In this document: one piece after another, positions 1 through 7,015 of the stretch
How positions within the stretch are numbered: the first letter of the stretch is position 1
How the letters are laid out: each line of letters starts with the position of its first letter
Assembly (NCBI GenBank): GCA_030834045.1
Contig: JAURFZ010000038.1
Span: 1-11,915, forward strand
Reading direction: 5' to 3'
Length of the DNA stretch: 11,915 bases
From: Burkholderiales bacterium
GTDB taxonomy: Bacteria; Pseudomonadota; Gammaproteobacteria; Burkholderiales; Burkholderiaceae_A
Program-made: the position numbers and the translations under genes
The notes under the pieces: generated by a model
Seen by the model: the letters and a program-made list of their open reading frames with translations, nothing else
Database searches by the model: none
Told to the model about the DNA's origin: nothing

Positions 1-58
1 GAACAACTTGAACTTATTTCTACGTCGTTGACCTGCTTTAAAGTAAGCGCTTCTTATC
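1..58. other. Short non-coding 3' flank of the left RTX unit
   Basis: These bases lie downstream of the stop codon of the leftmost minus-strand gene. I see no open reading frame of note. There is an 8-base palindrome, AAGCGCTT, at 45-52, but no convincing GC-rich stem followed by a T-run, so no rho-independent terminator can be called for the left operon within the window. Confidence 0.5.
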
Positions 59-1795
59 TCAGCTTAGAACAAACATAGACCCAGGGTATGGGTCGTAGAG
101 CGAATAGCCAATTAAAGTAAGTACAAGCTCCGAGTCGAAGATGTAACTAACCGAGCCAGGCTGCTCGTCAACACCGGTGATTCGGTTTACAAGATCGAGA
201 AGCGAGTTCACGCCAAGAAAGCTGAATTGAAGCTTGTCTTGCGAGGTGAAATCTTGAATGGTGACCTTGCCCTTACGTGTTATGTGAAAGGTGTCGCTTC
301 CTGCTCCGCCAATAAGAACATCGGAGCCGCCGCCGGAATAGAGGTAGTCGTTTCCAGGGCCACCGGCAAGAATTTGATTCGCGCCGTCCCCAACCAGAAA
401 TACGGGGCTTGCTGCGGCTTGCGTAACGGTGCCATCGCCCACAACCAGAACATGCTCAAGATTGGAAAGCGCCACCGTCTGAATGCCCGAGGAGGCCCAC
501 ATATTGAGTACAAGAAATTCGCTGGGCCCTGCAGCGCCTGCAAGTTGAATAGACCCACCTTGCGACACGCCCTCGGGCGACAGGAGTTTAGCCTGAGAGC
601 TTGAGCTTTTCTTTGCACCAAGAGAGTCAACGGCGGCCTTAATAGATCGGCTGTAATCATTTGCAACCGGAAAGGCAAGGTCAACGAGGCTGTTGAAGTA
701 TTTGCCTGTGTCAACTGGGGTCAGCGTTGCAGCCGGGCCGAACATGCTGGTACTGAGGCCAGCGGGTAGGCCTAGATCGAGGGCGATCGGTGATTGGGTA
801 ATGGATGCGTTAATGCCAGCGCTGGCCTGCCCCACCAGTTTGGTGTAGGGCGTTCCATCGGGCAAAGAAAACTCCAGCAAAAAATTCTCGCCAATTTTTT
901 GCTGGGTGACGGTGTCTTGCTGAGTAACACCAGGAAGAAGATCTTTATACTGTATATAACTTAGTGCACTATTTCCTGTGACAAGCACTGGGTTCAGCGG
1001 ATTGGTGATTACACCGCCCGACGACCCTGAGCTACCCCCTGCAGAAGCCAGGCCCGCTGGCGTCGCCGCCAGAGCAACCCCTGTTGCCTGGCTGAAGTCA
1101 AGTGTTTTAAAGCCAAAACTTCCATTGGCCAGGGGGTTGTCGGATTTGAAAACCACCCGGTACTGGCCAAGGTAGGTGCCGATGCTGCTGGGGCTAAAGC
1201 CGCTAATGATGTCTTGCCCGAAGTTTGTTCCGTCGATTTGCTTTAACGGGGTGTAGCTTCCATTGAGCAGTGTTTTACCGGCCGAGAATCCAAGGGGAGC
1301 AATAACCAAATTACCCCCTGCCTCGTAAAGCATCTGGTTACCTGCCGAGGACGAAACCGCACGATCGATGGTGATACCAAAGCTAACTGGAAGGCTGGTA
1401 TTCGTAACGCCAGCCAGCAGATTGGAATTATTCACGGTCAGTTCCTTCACCGTGAAGCTGACAGGCGCAAGTTGTGTCTGGTTCACCTCAAAACTAATGA
1501 AGGGTTGAAGCGCGTTGAGCTTTTGGTTAACGGGGGCGAGTGCAGCAACGCTGAAAATGCCTTGGGCCAGCGCATCCGGGTCAACCGAATAAAGTGCGCC
1601 TGACGTGGTGTCCCCTAGCACTTTAATTGAGGCGGCTTTAATACTTGCTGCTCCGCCGCCCATGTCGATGCGAATTTTATAGCTGTCAACGCCCCCCGCA
1701 AGGCTTGTCTGCGATTGAGGTGAAAGGCTAAAACTTACCGTAAACCGCGCATTGGCAGCGCTTGTGGTCAAGAGGCTTGGATTAACGGTAAGCAT
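59..1795 (-). CDS. RTX calcium-binding protein with possible cohesin-like N-terminal domain
   Basis: A 578-residue protein, probably secreted and probably surface-associated. There is no N-terminal signal peptide, which fits type I secretion. Residues 1-145 are rich in beta-strand-like stretches (LTVNPSLL..., ISFEV, PVSFTVKELTV, PVSFGITI) and resemble a cohesin or Ig-like fold; this is a weak family call. Residues 150-245 form a second beta-rich segment, then comes a Gly/Ser linker (251-261), a middle region of unknown nature (265-465), and RTX nonapeptides at about 468-503 with the cores GGPGNDYL, GGGSDVL and GGAGSDTF, expected to bind calcium in a beta-roll. The C-terminus is mainly hydrophobic and ends FVLS, as T1SS substrates often do. 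Start: ATG with AGGAG 8 bases upstream. It lies 29 bases after the stop of the upstream RTX gene on the same strand, so the two are very likely co-transcribed. The specific function is unknown; adhesin or matrix protein is the likeliest reading. Confidence 0.85.
   Translation of the reverse strand: MLTVNPSLLTTSAANARFTVSFSLSPQSQTSLAGGVDSYKIRIDMGGGAASIKAASIKVLGDTTSGALYSVDPDALAQGIFSVAALAPVNQKLNALQPFISFEVNQTQLAPVSFTVKELTVNNSNLLAGVTNTSLPVSFGITIDRAVSSSAGNQMLYEAGGNLVIAPLGFSAGKTLLNGSYTPLKQIDGTNFGQDIISGFSPSSIGTYLGQYRVVFKSDNPLANGSFGFKTLDFSQATGVALAATPAGLASAGGSSGSSGGVITNPLNPVLVTGNSALSYIQYKDLLPGVTQQDTVTQQKIGENFLLEFSLPDGTPYTKLVGQASAGINASITQSPIALDLGLPAGLSTSMFGPAATLTPVDTGKYFNSLVDLAFPVANDYSRSIKAAVDSLGAKKSSSSQAKLLSPEGVSQGGSIQLAGAAGPSEFLVLNMWASSGIQTVALSNLEHVLVVGDGTVTQAAASPVFLVGDGANQILAGGPGNDYLYSGGGSDVLIGGAGSDTFHITRKGKVTIQDFTSQDKLQFSFLGVNSLLDLVNRITGVDEQPGSVSYIFDSELVLTLIGYSLYDPYPGSMFVLS
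287..394 (-). repeat. RTX nonapeptide repeat block in the 578-aa protein
   Basis: This codes for residues 468-503, about four consecutive GGxGxDxLx-type units (NQILAGGPG, NDYLYSGGG, SDVLIGGAG, SDTFHI). Such repeats form calcium-binding parallel beta-rolls and are the diagnostic mark of RTX proteins secreted by type I systems. The array is short, enough for only one small roll. Confidence 0.85.
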
Positions 1796-1803
1796 GGTGT
1801 GTG

Positions 1804-1808
1804 CTCCT
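1804..1808 (-). promoter_or_regulatory. Ribosome binding site of the 578-aa RTX gene
   Basis: Read on the minus strand this is AGGAG, eight bases before the ATG at 1795. It is a good Shine-Dalgarno match and supports the chosen start. Confidence 0.75.
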
Positions 1809-1824
1809 GCGTGGTCGGGGCTGG

Positions 1825-3552
1825 TTAGGCAATGATCGACCCTTCGGTGGTCAGTGTTACCCAGAGATCAGCAAAGGGGTTAAGGTGGCCTATGGCACGA
1901 ACTTCGGCGCCGGTCACCGAAAGAATACTTGTAAAGTTATCGACCAGCCAGATATCGGCTCCATTCACGGGGTCGTAACTGAAAACCACATAGCTCTGGC
2001 CGGTGATGGGTTTTTCTGCAAACGTAATGGGCCGGGTTGCATTTTTCACCCCATCGTTGTTGCTGTCGAAGCGCTCGGTAAAGAGTTCTGCAATCTGCGA
2101 GGCTGTTCGTGGCAACAAATCGATGGCACTGTCACCCACCCCCGTGGTGTCAACCCAGCTGCCCGTATTCGTTACGAGGACAACACTGTTATTGACCAGA
2201 CCAGTAAGGTTAATGAACCCGGTGGATGTTCGGTCACTGTTTCCAACAATGGGTGTTACGGCCTCGGGCGCCACCGTTCTTCCCAAAAGCGGCGCAAGAT
2301 TCAAAACATCAGTACCGTTTCCAAAATCGGTAAGGGTTGGATAGATTTCAACTGTTCGTGCAAGCTCGGCCACTGGCAGCACAAACGTATCGTTGCCTGC
2401 GCCTCCTGTAAGAGTGTCACGCCCCTGGCTTGACACCAAGGTGTCAGCGCCTGCCCCACCACTAAGCACGTCATTTCCTGCGCCTGAGACCAAAGAGTCG
2501 GCGCGGTTTCCTCCGGTAAGGGTGTCATTACCAGTGGCCCCTGTTAGGCTACTTGGAGCATTTGGTGCGATAAGCCTGCTACCAAGGCCCGAGGCAGTGG
2601 CAGTAAACGAAGCAAGGCCAGTTGCAATTCCTGAGGCGTCAATATTACGAATGCCAGAAATGGCTGAGGCAGAAATTTCGACACTGCCCTCGGAAGCGCC
2701 GTTGTCCAGCGTAAAAAATGCCCGGTAGTTTGATTTCGTTCCAAGCTGGCTGGTCAGGTTACCAAGGTTGAATTGAAGGGCCTCGGTGAAGTTGCCTGCA
2801 ATGGTGAGGTTGCCCGCGCTGTAACTGAAAAAGGGCAACAACAGAGTGGGGGCCTCGCCCGCAGCAACCAAGATGCCGCGGTTTAAGGCAATGGGTGCAA
2901 GGCCTTGGGCATTGGTGAGTTCGGCAGCCGAAGCCTCTCGCCCCGCACTGGCTAGGTAAAAAAGCGAGGCATCAACGTTTTTGTAGTACTTGGTGCTGGC
3001 ATCGTCAAACCGTGCAGCCATAGCCACCATTTGAGCCCGTGTGAGGGCGCCTGCTGACAAAAGGGTGGCGTAGTTATCTACAATTTTTGAAAGACCAAGC
3101 ACAGCGTCTGGGTCTTCAAACATCTGCTCAGCCAGTCGCTGCATGAACTCTTTATCGGTAAGCTTAAGTGCTGTGCTTAGCCGTCCCGCCCCAAAGTTCA
3201 GGCCTGCGTCGGCAAGCACTTCAAGGCTCATGCCGTTTTTCTCCATTAGCCTCATCCCTTCGGAGAACAACGGAAGGTCTGGGGCGCGGTCAAAGAGAAT
3301 AAAAAACAGCCGAGCCAGTTCATCGGAGTCGGACAGGTAACGGTTCTCAGAGCGGGAGATCTCAACAATCTGCTGATTCATTGAGACAATACCCTGAGTA
3401 ATACGAGAGGCCAGAACGTTGAGTTCAGAAGTGGAAGGCTGCTCTTTCAGGTAGACCCGTGAGGCACGCGTCACAATTTGTAGGGGAGTCAAAGGCATAG
3501 GTGCATTATCGACCGATCTCGGGAGTTCTTGAAGCTTTTTGAGGCATCGCAC
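1825..3552 (-). CDS. DUF4214-like / RTX repeat secreted protein
   Basis: A 575-residue protein without a signal peptide, read as a type I-secreted RTX surface protein. Residues 20-215 are helical and resemble the DUF4214 family, with units such as ELARLFFILFDRAPDLPLF followed by a short SLEVLADAGLNFG segment. Residues 240-330 are beta-rich. Residues 336-390 hold the RTX repeats (GNDTLTGG, GNDVLSGG, GADTLVSS, GRDTLTGG, GNDTFVL). In the C-terminal part, D496-x-N498-x-D500-G501...N504 resembles an EF-hand or dockerin calcium loop. Start: the GTG at 3552 has AGGAG four bases upstream and fits better than the in-frame ATG at 3498 (residue 19), which has no Shine-Dalgarno sequence. An ATG five bases inside the GTG start is out of frame and soon reaches a stop. 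It is the first gene of a two-gene unit and faces the PPIase lipoprotein gene across a 93-base divergent region. The exact role is unknown. Confidence 0.87.
   Translation of the reverse strand: MRCLKKLQELPRSVDNAPMPLTPLQIVTRASRVYLKEQPSTSELNVLASRITQGIVSMNQQIVEISRSENRYLSDSDELARLFFILFDRAPDLPLFSEGMRLMEKNGMSLEVLADAGLNFGAGRLSTALKLTDKEFMQRLAEQMFEDPDAVLGLSKIVDNYATLLSAGALTRAQMVAMAARFDDASTKYYKNVDASLFYLASAGREASAAELTNAQGLAPIALNRGILVAAGEAPTLLLPFFSYSAGNLTIAGNFTEALQFNLGNLTSQLGTKSNYRAFFTLDNGASEGSVEISASAISGIRNIDASGIATGLASFTATASGLGSRLIAPNAPSSLTGATGNDTLTGGNRADSLVSGAGNDVLSGGAGADTLVSSQGRDTLTGGAGNDTFVLPVAELARTVEIYPTLTDFGNGTDVLNLAPLLGRTVAPEAVTPIVGNSDRTSTGFINLTGLVNNSVVLVTNTGSWVDTTGVGDSAIDLLPRTASQIAELFTERFDSNNDGVKNATRPITFAEKPITGQSYVVFSYDPVNGADIWLVDNFTSILSVTGAEVRAIGHLNPFADLWVTLTTEGSIIA
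2383..2547 (-). repeat. RTX nonapeptide repeat block in the 575-aa protein
   Basis: This codes for residues 336-390, about six GGxGxDxL-type units in a row ending in the typical GGAGNDTFVL. It is the best-preserved RTX array in the window. It is followed by a segment (LTDFGNGTDVLNLAPLL) typical of what follows the last repeat in many RTX proteins. Confidence 0.9.
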
Positions 3553-3556
3553 AAAG

Positions 3557-3561
3557 CTCCT
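3557..3561 (-). promoter_or_regulatory. Ribosome binding site that decides the GTG start of the 575-aa RTX gene
   Basis: On the minus strand this reads AGGAG, four bases before GTG at 3552. The spacing is short but usable. The only nearby in-frame alternative, ATG at 3498, lacks any such motif. Confidence 0.6.
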
Positions 3562-3636
3562 GGTTTCTAGGCACGATGCCGCGGCCTGTTGACCTGGGTG
3601 TTACCATTTATGCATTGTTCCATTCTTTTGTAAGGT

Positions 3637-3640
3637 AGGG
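3637..3640 (+). promoter_or_regulatory. Ribosome binding site of the PPIase lipoprotein gene
   Basis: AGGG lies five bases before the ATG at 3646, with a second possible AAGG at 3632-3635. This fits the ATG start, which also gives a complete lipoprotein signal peptide. Confidence 0.6.
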
Positions 3641-3645
3641 TTGCA

Positions 3646-4875
3646 ATGGCTTACACACTGGGTTTCAGGCAGGGTCTACGTGGCCTTTCGGTGTTTTTTT
3701 CTCTTTCGGTGTTCGTGGTGTTGACGGGATGCGGTGGAGGTACCGATGGGCTTGAAAGCTCATCGGCAAAAACGCTCGCTACTGTTCCGGCGGGCTCGGG
3801 AGAAGTCTTCACGGTTGCCCCCATGGGTTCGGCCGAAAATGTCCAGTCTGCGCAGGCTCGCTCCTTTATTAATGCCGCCGTTCAAAACACCACATCAACG
3901 TCCGTAACGGCCGCTGACCTTTTTACCTGGGCCGAGCGCAGCTACCCAACCCTTTTCCCTGCAGGGCCTACCAGCCAGACCTTTCAGGGCTATGAGTTTC
4001 GGTTTTATCCGTCGACCAACTGGTACCTCGGGGTGTCGAACAACCGCGTCTACGTCTTAAATGCCAGTCAGACCCAGGGGCAGGTGGTGGACGTAGGTGC
4101 GCTAACCGACTTTGTCAAGCCCTTGTCGCTTTCAGATATTCTTGTCGATCGGGTTTCGTTTGGTCGCCAGTCGGTGTTCCGTTTAACTGGTGAAAACCTC
4201 GACTCCAAAGACTTCACCCTATCTGTTACCCAGGGTTCCTGCCTAGGGCTTACTGCTATTGCCAATTCCCCCACTGCCATTTTTGTCTCCTGTCTGGTGC
4301 AGTCAACAGGCCCATTAACGCTCAAGGCCTCTTTGTCGTCGGGGACGACACTGCTTGAGAAGAGCTTTGTGGTGCCTTCGCCTCGGGTTGTGGTCTCAAC
4401 TAATTTGGGTTCCATGGTGATCGAGCTTCTACCCGAGGCTGCGCCCCTTAGCGTGCTTAATTTCTTGCAGTATGTGAATTCAGGGTTTTACAACGGAACC
4501 ATCTTTCACAGGCTAGAGCCAGGGTTTGTTATTCAGGGTGGGGGTTACCTTCCCGACGTTACAGCGAAGACGGGTCTTGCTGCACCCATTGCGCTTGAGT
4601 CGAACAAGGGGCTTAGCAATTTGAAAGGCACCATTGCCATGGCCCGCACCGCAGAGGCCAACTCGGCAACTAGTCAGTTTTATTTCAACCTCGCCGATAA
4701 CCCAGGGCTTAACTACCAGTCGGCTTCCAGCCCAGGCTACGCGGTGTTTGGTCGTGTGGTGGAGGGCTCATTTGTGCTCGACCTTTTCTCCGCGGTAAGT
4801 ACAGGGTCCGAAGGGGGCCTGGCTAATGTACCCACCATCGACATCATTATGCGAACGGTGGCGCAGATTCAGTAA
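3646..4875 (+). CDS. Exported lipoprotein with cyclophilin-type peptidyl-prolyl cis-trans isomerase domain
   Basis: A 409-residue protein predicted to catalyse prolyl cis-trans isomerisation outside the cytoplasm. The N-terminus is a lipoprotein signal peptide: basic residues (R8, R12), a hydrophobic core and the lipobox LTGC with acylated Cys29, followed by a Gly-rich tether. Residues 88-160 form a module (TWAERSYPTLFPAG, FRFYPSTNWYLGV, RVYVL) that I associate with Burkholderiales surface proteins. Residues 163-243 look like a small beta domain. Residues 247-409 are a bacterial cyclophilin domain: IFHRLEPGFVIQGGG holds the catalytic Arg289 and Gln297, then AMARTAEANSATSQFYFNL, then the F368 region. 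It is much larger than free-standing PpiA or PpiB (about 165-190 residues) because of the extra N-terminal half. It is divergent from the RTX unit and convergent, 13 bases apart, with the acyltransferase gene. It could help fold exported proteins, including its RTX neighbours, but that is an inference. Confidence 0.92.
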   Translation: MAYTLGFRQGLRGLSVFFSLSVFVVLTGCGGGTDGLESSSAKTLATVPAGSGEVFTVAPMGSAENVQSAQARSFINAAVQNTTSTSVTAADLFTWAERSYPTLFPAGPTSQTFQGYEFRFYPSTNWYLGVSNNRVYVLNASQTQGQVVDVGALTDFVKPLSLSDILVDRVSFGRQSVFRLTGENLDSKDFTLSVTQGSCLGLTAIANSPTAIFVSCLVQSTGPLTLKASLSSGTTLLEKSFVVPSPRVVVSTNLGSMVIELLPEAAPLSVLNFLQYVNSGFYNGTIFHRLEPGFVIQGGGYLPDVTAKTGLAAPIALESNKGLSNLKGTIAMARTAEANSATSQFYFNLADNPGLNYQSASSPGYAVFGRVVEGSFVLDLFSAVSTGSEGGLANVPTIDIIMRTVAQIQ

Positions 4876-4894
4876 GTCAATACAGCAGTTACTG
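4870..4894. other. Inverted repeat spanning two convergent stop codons
   Basis: CAGTAA (4870-4875) and TTACTG (4889-4894) are perfect inverted copies separated by 13 bases. The symmetry arises because both convergent genes end with Gln-stop (CAG TAA). A 6-base AT-rich stem without a T-run is weak as a terminator. No better terminator is seen in this 13-base gap, so the two transcripts probably overlap at their 3' ends. Confidence 0.35.
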
Positions 4895-6982
4895 GGGTAG
4901 GGCCGCCTCAAGGCGCTCCTGGAGTTGGGGCATTAACCAATGCTTGGCCAAAAATTCCGAGGCCACAGGCGTTAAGTGTCCATAGTCCCAGCTGGTTAGT
5001 TGGCTTTCAGAAAACTGGCCTACAAAGGTAAGGCAGCCTTGCTCGTTGCAAAGCCCATGCAGTGTGTTGAGCCAAAGACTGCGTTCCGAAAGACGAATCT
5101 GGGATTCCATCGGGGATTGCCTTTGCATAGCTTTACCCAGTGGCGCCTGCTTAAGTTTGTCCTGGCTGCGTTCGGGCTTGGAATCCCACCAGTGCCTTGC
5201 CATAATGCGCGGCAGGTCAGCCTTCCATGTGGGCGTTGCGGCCATAAAAATAAATTGGGTAGGTAATGAATCAAACTGCGCCTCAAGTTCCTGCGCGGCC
5301 TGGCGGGCCTGCTCAAGCGAATAGCCCGACTGTCGGGCAAGTATGACCAGGTCTGGCTTTTGTTGGGCGATGGTCTGGCCGGCTACGTAGTTGCTGCGCA
5401 CACAATAGTCTTCAGCCGAGTCTTTCAACTCATTGGCCTTTGGCGCGCAGCCACTGGAGGCCACCATTAAAAGGCTTAACGACTTGGGCGCCGTGGCATT
5501 AATTCCATACCAGTATTGTTGAGCGTGCGAGTCGCCCCATAGTAAAAGACGAGAAGCCGCCCTGGGGTCGGGTTCGGTGCAGGCCTGCGCAATGGCACCA
5601 ACAGGTTGGTTGGTTAGGTTGCCCGTCACGTAGCCTTGTATGTCAAAGTAGTTGCACTCCATGCGGTAGTTTTTAAGGATGTCGATCTTGGTTAAGAAGT
5701 ACTGAAAGTCGGGGGCCTTGTTTTCAAAATAGGCAACAAACGTTTCACGTTCCCCAAGCCGCATGGGAAACCCCTTGGCCTCGTGAACGGCAGCACCCGC
5801 AGCCGATAGGCCCAGCATTGGAAGAAAAAGCACAAGCAGTGTTTTTAACGGGTTAAGCCGGCGCGCTGGCTTTTCAACGAACAAGTAGCTTAGAACCGAG
5901 AGCAGCACAGCAAGCGCAATAAGGCCAAGACTTTGAAAAAGTGTGGGGCGCTCGCTGCCGAGAACAGTGGCAAAGGAAAGCAAGGGCCAGTGCCACAGGT
6001 AGAGTGAGTAGCTAATTTTTCCAAGGCCTGTTGCAAGGCTGTTGCCAAAGAGTGCTCGCCCAAGCCTATGACGAGGAGCGCCGTAAAGAAGCAGTGCGGC
6101 CCCTAGCGTTGGGTAAAGGCTGTGAAGGCCGGGGGGTTGGTTTGCTTCAACAGTAAGAAGGCCGTAGGCAACAAGGCTCAGGCCTAGAAATAAAAGCAGA
6201 CCCGCCCAGGCTGCGCTGGGCACAGTAGCCCCCCCATTCGTTGGTGGGCTCTGTTTTGAAATGCCTTTCAAAGTCTCAAGACCTGCCAGCGGTTCAACCC
6301 CATGGGCTCTGTTTTGCAGTAAAAGCCCAAGCTGGGCCCCTATTAAAAACTCCCAGGCGCGGGCCACCGTTGAAAAATAGCCAGCATCGGGTGTGGCTGG
6401 GCTGGAATAGATGCAGACCGCCAAGGAGCCAAGACCTAGGGCAAGACAGGCCAGGTTGATGATGAGCTTTGGCTCTGTCGTGCGAGCAAGGCTTAGGCTT
6501 GCCAGCAGAACCAGAGGCCAGAGTAGGTAGAACTGCATTTCTACGGCAATCGACCAGAGGTGCAGCAGGGGCTTGGTTACAGCCTCAGCGCCAAAATAGC
6601 CAAGCTCTTGGGCGAGATGGATGTTAACGGTGAAGCTTGCGCTTGCCATGGCATGGGCGCCAAGCACCGCGTATTCGTCGGCAAAAAAGTTCAGACCTCC
6701 AAGGCCAAGGCTGAATACCAACACAACGGCAAGTGCCGGAAAGAGCCGTCGTATGCGCGCCATGTAGAACGCTGGCAGCACTTGACGGCCTCGCCCGGTT
6801 TCAAAGTCGCGAAGCAACCGCTGGGTAATGACAAAGCCGGAAATAACAAAAAAGATGTCCACCCCAAGAAAGCCGCCGGCAAGCGCATTGGGGAAAAAAT
6901 GAAAGATCACCACCAGGGCAATGGCTAAGCCTCGCAGTCCCTCCACCTCTGCAATACGCGTTGGGTTTGACATGAAAGTCAC
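4889..6982 (-). CDS. Acyltransferase-3 / SGNH-hydrolase fusion, membrane O-acyltransferase (OafA-like)
   Basis: A 697-residue inner-membrane protein that should transfer acyl groups, usually acetyl, onto sugars of an extracytoplasmic or lipid-linked glycan. Residues 10-375 are the multi-spanning acyltransferase-3 domain: GLRGLA (15-20), conserved His28 in VIFHFF, GVDIFFVISGF (40-50), RIRRLFP (76-82), HLWSIAVEMQFY (141-152) and SYSLYLWHWP (324-333). Another hydrophobic segment (378-398) leads to a periplasmic SGNH domain with GDSH (483-486, nucleophile Ser485) and the C-terminal Asp/His pair in DYGHLT (D666, H669). The order matches full-length OafA-type fusions, with all key residues visible. 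Start: GTG at 6982 or ATG at 6973 (MSNPTR...). Neither has a strong Shine-Dalgarno sequence, and a small inverted repeat (AGCCT 6985-6989 / AGGCT 7002-7006) lies just upstream. It follows the glycosyltransferase gene by about 33-42 bases, suggesting both act on the same glycan. Confidence 0.93.
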   Translation of the reverse strand: MTFMSNPTRIAEVEGLRGLAIALVVIFHFFPNALAGGFLGVDIFFVISGFVITQRLLRDFETGRGRQVLPAFYMARIRRLFPALAVVLVFSLGLGGLNFFADEYAVLGAHAMASASFTVNIHLAQELGYFGAEAVTKPLLHLWSIAVEMQFYLLWPLVLLASLSLARTTEPKLIINLACLALGLGSLAVCIYSSPATPDAGYFSTVARAWEFLIGAQLGLLLQNRAHGVEPLAGLETLKGISKQSPPTNGGATVPSAAWAGLLLFLGLSLVAYGLLTVEANQPPGLHSLYPTLGAALLLYGAPRHRLGRALFGNSLATGLGKISYSLYLWHWPLLSFATVLGSERPTLFQSLGLIALAVLLSVLSYLFVEKPARRLNPLKTLLVLFLPMLGLSAAGAAVHEAKGFPMRLGERETFVAYFENKAPDFQYFLTKIDILKNYRMECNYFDIQGYVTGNLTNQPVGAIAQACTEPDPRAASRLLLWGDSHAQQYWYGINATAPKSLSLLMVASSGCAPKANELKDSAEDYCVRSNYVAGQTIAQQKPDLVILARQSGYSLEQARQAAQELEAQFDSLPTQFIFMAATPTWKADLPRIMARHWWDSKPERSQDKLKQAPLGKAMQRQSPMESQIRLSERSLWLNTLHGLCNEQGCLTFVGQFSESQLTSWDYGHLTPVASEFLAKHWLMPQLQERLEAALPQ

Positions 6983-7015
6983 GCAGCCTGTGTGTGAAAC
7001 AAGGCTCGCTCTTCT

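Larger units (their letters stand above)
3553..3645. promoter_or_regulatory. Divergent promoter region between the RTX unit and the PPIase lipoprotein
   Basis: This 93-base gap must hold the promoters of both divergent genes unless they are read through from elsewhere. For the minus strand, a candidate -35 CTTACA (3629-3634) and -10 CATAAA (3607-3612) lie 16 bases apart, each matching four of six consensus bases. For the plus strand, TTGACC (3589-3594) is a good -35 candidate, but the -10 16 bases on (TGCATT, 3611-3616) is poor. The two candidates overlap, so the genes could compete for polymerase. No operator could be recognised. Confidence 0.45.

Noticed and set aside
940..985. AT-rich patch with TATACT and TATATAA, possible internal promoter
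   Set aside because: No acceptable -35 element lies at the right distance on either strand, and the patch lies inside the coding region of the 578-residue RTX protein (LSYIQYKDLL).
1801..2433. A 210-codon plus-strand open frame opposite the DUF4214-like RTX gene
   Set aside because: It is antisense to a gene with clear RTX repeats and a good ribosome binding site. Its translation is rich in Cys, Gly and Arg without any known motif, as expected for the reverse of repeat-coding DNA.
2383..2547. Short repeated GC-rich units that could suggest a CRISPR array or tandem DNA repeat
   Set aside because: The periodicity is in multiples of nine codons and encodes RTX nonapeptides. The DNA copies differ, and there are no constant repeats with unique spacers.
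3496..3498. ATG at 3498 as the start of the 575-residue RTX protein
   Set aside because: No Shine-Dalgarno motif lies upstream, while the GTG at 3552 has AGGAG at four bases. It remains possible, because residues 1-18 show no recognisable domain.
4870..4894. CAGTAA/TTACTG inverted repeat as a bidirectional terminator
   Set aside because: The stem is only six base pairs, AT-rich and without a T-run. It is fully explained by both genes ending in Gln-stop codons.
6560..6928. A 122-codon plus-strand frame opposite the acyltransferase N-terminus
   Set aside because: The minus strand here holds conserved acyltransferase-3 motifs. The plus-strand product is lysine-rich and featureless, and is the mirror of hydrophobic membrane codons.
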